21,267 bases of DNA, taken from Thermoflexus sp042408815 (GTDB taxonomy: Bacteria; Chloroflexota; Anaerolineae; Thermoflexales; Thermoflexaceae). Position numbers and translations under genes: made by a program. Every line of letters starts with the position of its first letter. Within the stretch, counting starts at the first letter, position 1. The stretch lies in assembly GCF_042408815.1 (NCBI RefSeq), contig NZ_JBHOQR010000006.1, positions 1-21,267 on the forward strand, read 5' to 3'. Below, piece after piece: positions 14,528-21,267 of this stretch. The notes below the pieces were generated by a model. It did not search any database and was not told where the DNA came from. It saw only the letters and a program-made list of their open reading frames with translations.

Positions 14528-15244
14528 ATGGAGACCGAACTGCTGTATCAGACCGATGCCTACCGGCGGAGTTTTGAGGCGACGGTGGTGGCGGTGGAGG
14601 GGCGAGCCGTGGCCCTGGACAGGACGGCTTTCTATCCCGGCGGCGGGGGACAGCCCTACGATCGGGGCTGGCTCACCGATGGCGCTCGCGTGTGGCAGGT
14701 GATCGCCGTTCGCCGTCAGGGGCCGCTGGTCTGGCATGAGGTGGAAGGAGAGCCTCCCGCGCCGGGACAGCGGGTGCAGGGGGAGATCGACTGGGGGCGC
14801 CGTTACGCCCTGATGCGCACCCACACCGCCCTTCATATCCTGTGCGGGGTGGTCTGGCGGGACTATGGGGCCAAGGTGACCGGAGGGAACATGGAGCCCC
14901 TGCGGGGGCGCATGGATTTCGAGTTCGAGACCTTGCGGGGAGAGCTGGTGCGGGAGATCGAGGAGAAAATCAACGCGGAGGTCGCAGCCGCCCGCCCGGT
15001 GCGGGTCCACTTCCTCCCCCGCGAGGAGGCCGATCGCCACCCCGATTTGATCCGCACCAAAGTCAACCTCCTCCCGTCGGATATCCGGGTGGTCCGGGTG
15101 GTGGAGATCGAGGGGCTAGATCTTCAGGCTGACGGCGGCACGCATGTGGCGAACACGCGGGAAGTCGGCCGGATCCGCGTAGTAGATTACAAGAGCAAGG
15201 GCCGGATCAATAAACGGATTGAGATCGAACTCTCAGAGGGATAG
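14528..15244 (+). CDS. alaX: AlaX-type alanyl-tRNA editing protein
   Basis: A 238-aa free-standing trans-editing hydrolase related to the editing domain of AlaRS; it would deacylate Ser- or Gly-tRNA-Ala in the cytoplasm. An N-terminal barrel is marked by AFYPGGGGQPYDRG at 34-47. The metal-binding HxxxH is H99/H103 (RTHTALH), and TGGNMEP lies at 118-124. The second half of the zinc site, usually CxxxH, reads ADGGTHVANTREVG here: D202 sits where the Cys is expected and H206 is kept. Start ATG 14528 follows GGAGGAAG; an in-frame extension to 14342 would pass through the T-box terminator and is rejected. It is the first gene after the T-box and lies 54 nt before ileS. Confidence 0.9.
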   Translation: METELLYQTDAYRRSFEATVVAVEGRAVALDRTAFYPGGGGQPYDRGWLTDGARVWQVIAVRRQGPLVWHEVEGEPPAPGQRVQGEIDWGRRYALMRTHTALHILCGVVWRDYGAKVTGGNMEPLRGRMDFEFETLRGELVREIEEKINAEVAAARPVRVHFLPREEADRHPDLIRTKVNLLPSDIRVVRVVEIEGLDLQADGGTHVANTREVGRIRVVDYKSKGRINKRIEIELSEG

Positions 15245-15298
15245 AGGTTCCGCCCCTGGCTTCTTCCAGGGAAACCCCATCCGTAAGCGGAGGTGATC

Positions 15299-18478
<3,180 letters not shown>

Positions 18479-18491
18479 AGGACAATCGGCG

Positions 18492-19664
18492 ATGCCGTTG
18501 CGATTCCTAACCGCAGGGGAATCCCACGGCCCGGCGCTCGTGGCCATCCTGGAGGGCCTTCCGGCAGGGCTTCCCGTGGACCTGGAGGCCGTGAACCGGG
18601 AGCTGGCTCGGCGCCAGCAGGGCCTGGGGTCAGGTCCCCGGATGAAGATTGAAGCGGATCAGGCGGTGATCCTGAGCGGGGTCCTGGAAGGCATCACAAC
18701 AGGAGCCCCGGTGGCCTTTCTGATCGAAAACCGGGATCACGTCAAATGGCGAGGGCGGGCGGTCGAGCCCATGACGGTGCCCCGGCCCGGCCATGTGGAC
18801 CTAGCCGCGGCGTTGAAATACGGCTACCGGGATCTCCGGCCCGGCCTGGAGCGGGCCTCCGCGCGGGAAACTGCCGCCCGAGTGGCGGTCGGGGCGCTAT
18901 GCAAGCAGTTCCTGCGGGCCTTCGGCATTACCGTCGGAAGCTACGTCGTGCAGATCGGGCCGGTCCGCGCCATGCTTCCTGAGGATCTCCCGTATCCCCT
19001 TCGTCTGGAGCGGGCCGAAGCGGATCCGGTCCGGTGCCCGGATCCGGAAGCCTCGGCCCGCATGCAGGCCGCCATCGAGCAGGTGATTCGGGAAAAGGAC
19101 ACCCTGGGTGGGGTGATCGAAGGGGTGGCCCTAGGGGTGCCCCCTGGCCTGGGCTCTCATGTGCACTGGGATCGGCGGCTGAATGCCCGGCTGATGATGG
19201 CCCTGGGGAGCATCCCAGCCGTCAAAGGCGTGGAGATCGGGGAAGGCTTCACCCTCGCCAGCCGCCGGGGCACCGAGGCGCAGGATGGGATCTTTCGGGA
19301 AGGCGAGGCCTTGGTCCGGCGCACCAATCGGGCGGGCGGGATCGAGGGCGGGATCTCGAACGGAGCTCCCATTGTGGTCCGGGTGGCCTTGAAACCCATT
19401 GCGACCACCCTCACCCCCCAGCCTTCGGTCGATCTCCGAACCGGCGAGCCGACAGAGACCCGCTACGAGCGCTCGGACTTCTGCCCTGTCCCCCGAGCCT
19501 GCCCCATCGTCGAGGCCATGATGGCCTTCGTCCTGGCCGATGCCCTACTGGAGAAGCTGGGAGGCGATACGATGGAAGAATGCCGGCGCCGCTTCGAAAC
19601 CCTCCGGAAGGCCCGGCTGGAGGATCTCCCCCTGGACGGCGAGCCCCACGGTTTCTGGCCCTGA
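18492..19664 (+). CDS. aroC: Chorismate synthase
   Basis: A 390-aa enzyme making chorismate from 5-enolpyruvylshikimate-3-phosphate, the last common step to aromatic amino acids and folate, using reduced FMN. Motifs in order: GESHG 9-13, RRQQGLGSGPRM 40-51, RPGHVDLAAALKYG 98-111, RASARETAARVAVGA 121-135, NRAGGIEGGISNG 279-291 and RSDFCPVPRACPIVEAM 327-343, all intact. Length is normal for bacterial AroC. The start is 13 nt after the ileS stop with AAAGGA upstream, so it reads as the third gene of the T-box operon. Its stop codon is directly followed by the parS palindrome; no T-rich terminator is seen. Confidence 0.97.
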   Translation: MPLRFLTAGESHGPALVAILEGLPAGLPVDLEAVNRELARRQQGLGSGPRMKIEADQAVILSGVLEGITTGAPVAFLIENRDHVKWRGRAVEPMTVPRPGHVDLAAALKYGYRDLRPGLERASARETAARVAVGALCKQFLRAFGITVGSYVVQIGPVRAMLPEDLPYPLRLERAEADPVRCPDPEASARMQAAIEQVIREKDTLGGVIEGVALGVPPGLGSHVHWDRRLNARLMMALGSIPAVKGVEIGEGFTLASRRGTEAQDGIFREGEALVRRTNRAGGIEGGISNGAPIVVRVALKPIATTLTPQPSVDLRTGEPTETRYERSDFCPVPRACPIVEAMMAFVLADALLEKLGGDTMEECRRRFETLRKARLEDLPLDGEPHGFWP

Positions 19665-19666
19665 TG

Positions 19667-19690
19667 GGGATGTTTCACGTGAAACATCCC
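19667..19690. other. parS centromere site (ParB-binding)
   Basis: TGTTTCACGTGAAACA at 19671-19686 is an exact copy of the bacterial chromosomal parS consensus, within a perfect 24-bp palindrome extended by GGGA/TCCC on each side. ParB binds this site with CTP to load sliding clamps for origin segregation and SMC recruitment. It sits 6 bp after the aroC stop between convergent genes. The lack of a T-run argues against it being merely a terminator. parA/parB themselves are not in the window. Chromosomal parS sites usually cluster near oriC. Confidence 0.9.
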
Positions 19691-19724
19691 TGGGGGATCC
19701 AACGGTACGCGCCTCCGATCGCCG

Positions 19725-20519
19725 CTATCGCCACCGGGTCAAAATCGTCTCCCGCTCGAACACCGTGACCGCCAGGGCGATGAGAAGGGCATCCACCCCC
19801 AGTAGGAAGAGGGCGATGAGGCCGAGGAGAGAGCCGCTCAGCCAGAGGAACCCGAAGCTCTGGGCCAGGATGAGCCCCATCAGGGGGAGGATCACCACCA
19901 TGCCGATCTGCTCCGCCAGGCGGGGATCGTTCACCCGGGAGGAGACCATCAGGCCAGTGAGGGTAGCCAGCAGGGTGATCAGGGGGCCCAGCCCGAAGAT
20001 CTGGGCCCAGGCCACAGGGCCCCAGAAGGTTTCCCGGGCAGGCGGGGAGAGGCGGATCCCATGGGCGGCTGCCACAGTGAGCAGATAGGCCGCCCAGCTT
20101 AAGGCGATCCCAGGGCATGCGGCGGCGAGGGCCTTCCCGACGAGCAGCTCCCCGGTGGTCACCGGTGTAGCCAGCAACGGCTCCAGGGCCTTCTCCCGCT
20201 TCTCCCCCACCACGCTGTAGGCCGCGATGGTCATCGGGATCGCCAGCGGGGCGACCCAGAAGAGCAGCATGAACTGGGAGGCCAGGAAGACTTCCAGCTG
20301 AGCCTGAGGCGGCAGCCCCGCCAGCCGGCGGGCCAGCGCAGGGGGCAGCCCCCCCGAAGAGGCCCGGGAGGGCGGGATCTGACGGATGCCGATCAGGCTG
20401 AGGATAGGAATAGCCGCGAAGAGGATGGGAAGCAGGATCATCAACATCACGATGTAACGATTCCGTAAGGCGTCGTGAATCTCCTTATCGATCACTGCAG
20501 CGATTCGGTGCAGATTCAT
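19725..20519 (-). CDS. ABC-2 type transporter permease (NatB/ABC2_membrane_3-like), no adjacent ATPase
   Basis: A 264-aa membrane protein with six hydrophobic helices. Helix 1 follows RIAAVIDKEIHDALRNRYIVM, the typical cytosolic N-terminus of ABC-2 permeases. The conserved loop VVGEKREKALEPLLATPVTTGELLVGKALAA is diagnostic of the family (EKERGTLE/LLATPVS-type motif). It would form a homodimeric export channel with an ATPase encoded elsewhere, since none lies within the visible flanks. Start ATG 20519 has GGGAGG at 7 nt. It starts 34 nt after the HAD gene on the same strand, so cotranscription is likely. Substrate is unknown (relatives export Na+, drugs or lipids). It converges with aroC across parS. 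Confidence 0.88.
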   Translation of the reverse strand: MNLHRIAAVIDKEIHDALRNRYIVMLMILLPILFAAIPILSLIGIRQIPPSRASSGGLPPALARRLAGLPPQAQLEVFLASQFMLLFWVAPLAIPMTIAAYSVVGEKREKALEPLLATPVTTGELLVGKALAAACPGIALSWAAYLLTVAAAHGIRLSPPARETFWGPVAWAQIFGLGPLITLLATLTGLMVSSRVNDPRLAEQIGMVVILPLMGLILAQSFGFLWLSGSLLGLIALFLLGVDALLIALAVTVFERETILTRWR

Positions 20520-20553
20520 CCCGATCCCTCCCTGTCGAACTGTCGGACGCCCT

Positions 20554-21228
20554 TTAAGAGGTCAGCAACCACCCCGCCAGCGCATCCAGATCGTAAAACA
20601 TCGGAGTGGGTCGCACATCCTCCGGGATGGGCTCCCGATACCGGTTCAGCCAGACGCAATCCAGCTGGAGGCGGATGGCCGGGCGGATATCGTGCAGGAG
20701 GCTCTGGGCGATGTGCAACACCTCCTCCCGCCGGACGGTATAGCGGGAACAGAACGCCAGCCAGTGGCGGGGATTCGGCTTATAAGTACGGGTGTCCTCC
20801 GCCGTGACCGCTCCATCGACCTCCAGACCATGGCGCCGGATGGTTTCCGCCAGCAGGTCACGATCCACATTGGAGAGAATCACCCGCCGGAAGCCCATCC
20901 CACCCAAGGCTTTGAGGCCATCCACCGTATCCGGGAAGGGAGGCCAACCCGGCAGGGAATCCGCAAACGCCCAGGCCTCTTCATCGGAGATCCGAACAGC
21001 GAAACGGGAAGCCACCGCTCGAGCGCTCTCGGCCAGGATCTCCCGATACCGCCGGTAGGGGCCGGACTCCAGGCGATGTTCTTCCTCCACATAGATCCGA
21101 AGGAGCGCCTCGGGCGCGGGATCCACCCCATGCCGGCGCAGGATGCTCCCCAGATGTTCGGCGATCCCCGCCCGCCAGTCGATCAGTGTGCCATAACAAT
21201 CCAACGTGAGAAAGCGATAGCGGCTCAT
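20554..21228 (-). CDS. HAD-superfamily hydrolase, haloacid dehalogenase-like
   Basis: A 224-aa cytoplasmic hydrolase. Motif I is LTLDCYGTLIDW with nucleophile D10 and Thr14. Motif II is VILSNVD, motif III YKPNPRHW with the essential Lys, and motif IV AQSLLHDIRPA with its Asp. The order LDCYGTLIDW, SNVD, KPNP, SLLHDIRPA, WLNR matches the 2-haloacid dehalogenase (type II) branch, whose members are often phosphatases instead; the substrate cannot be told. An alpha-helical cap lies between motifs I and II (~16-95). ATG 21228 is chosen because family members begin just before this strand; ATG 21240 is also in frame and neither has a strong ribosome-binding site. It is upstream of the orphan ABC permease. 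Confidence 0.9.
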   Translation of the reverse strand: MSRYRFLTLDCYGTLIDWRAGIAEHLGSILRRHGVDPAPEALLRIYVEEEHRLESGPYRRYREILAESARAVASRFAVRISDEEAWAFADSLPGWPPFPDTVDGLKALGGMGFRRVILSNVDRDLLAETIRRHGLEVDGAVTAEDTRTYKPNPRHWLAFCSRYTVRREEVLHIAQSLLHDIRPAIRLQLDCVWLNRYREPIPEDVRPTPMFYDLDALAGWLLTS

Positions 21229-21267
21229 CGCGTAGCCCATCCGATGATCCGGAATGAATCCCTCTCC

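Overview
The window looks like a chromosomal segment of a GC-rich, aerobic (or facultative) bacterium. A Chloroflexota affiliation, such as the Thermoflexia/Anaerolineae side of that phylum, is my best guess. It rests on the high GC, frequent GTG/TTG codons ahead of ATG starts, a T-box-controlled ileS of the long (~1,060 aa) type, a caa3-type oxidase operon and a serine hydroxymethyltransferase-GcvT fusion. No rRNA, tRNA, CRISPR array, transposase or phage gene was found; everything reads as vertically inherited core genes plus small regulators.

Left part (1-4700): on the minus strand, a 1,057-aa fusion of serine hydroxymethyltransferase (SHMT) and the glycine-cleavage T protein is followed by a DUF4058 gene that runs off the left edge. 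Both SHMT and GcvT make 5,10-methylene-THF. The fusion has a promoter (3941-3970) and a ~160-nt leader. The leader has mutually exclusive hairpins and an intrinsic terminator, so it looks like an attenuator or riboswitch of a class I do not recognise. Between the fused domains lies what looks like a second, degenerate GcvT-like module. Divergent from it, a strong promoter drives a 128-aa CxxC thioredoxin-like protein.

Middle (4710-11415): a CstA-family peptide/pyruvate transporter (+) converges on a coxB-coxA-coxC-coxD operon (-) encoding a caa3-type cytochrome c oxidase. A perfect bidirectional hairpin terminator separates them. A 650-bp regulatory gap upstream of coxB holds two similar promoter-like elements facing cox. 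It also holds a consensus promoter and a 15-bp palindromic operator facing a MarR-type regulator.

Right (11416-21267): marR is followed by an ABC-2 type exporter (ATPase plus permease), which looks like a self-regulated efflux operon. Next, a consensus promoter starts an unusually long isoleucine T-box leader (specifier ATC, T-box bulge TGGT, terminator). It controls alaX (Ala-tRNA editing), ileS and aroC (chorismate synthase). A perfect 16-bp match to the ParB-binding site parS sits just after the aroC stop codon, which suggests the locus lies in the origin-proximal part of the chromosome. Beyond it, on the minus strand, are a HAD-family hydrolase and an ABC-2 permease without an adjacent ATPase.

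Functionally, the window joins one-carbon/glycine metabolism, respiration, nutrient uptake, drug-type export and translation. Regulation is mostly by RNA leaders (two attenuators) and by palindromic operators at the transcription start.
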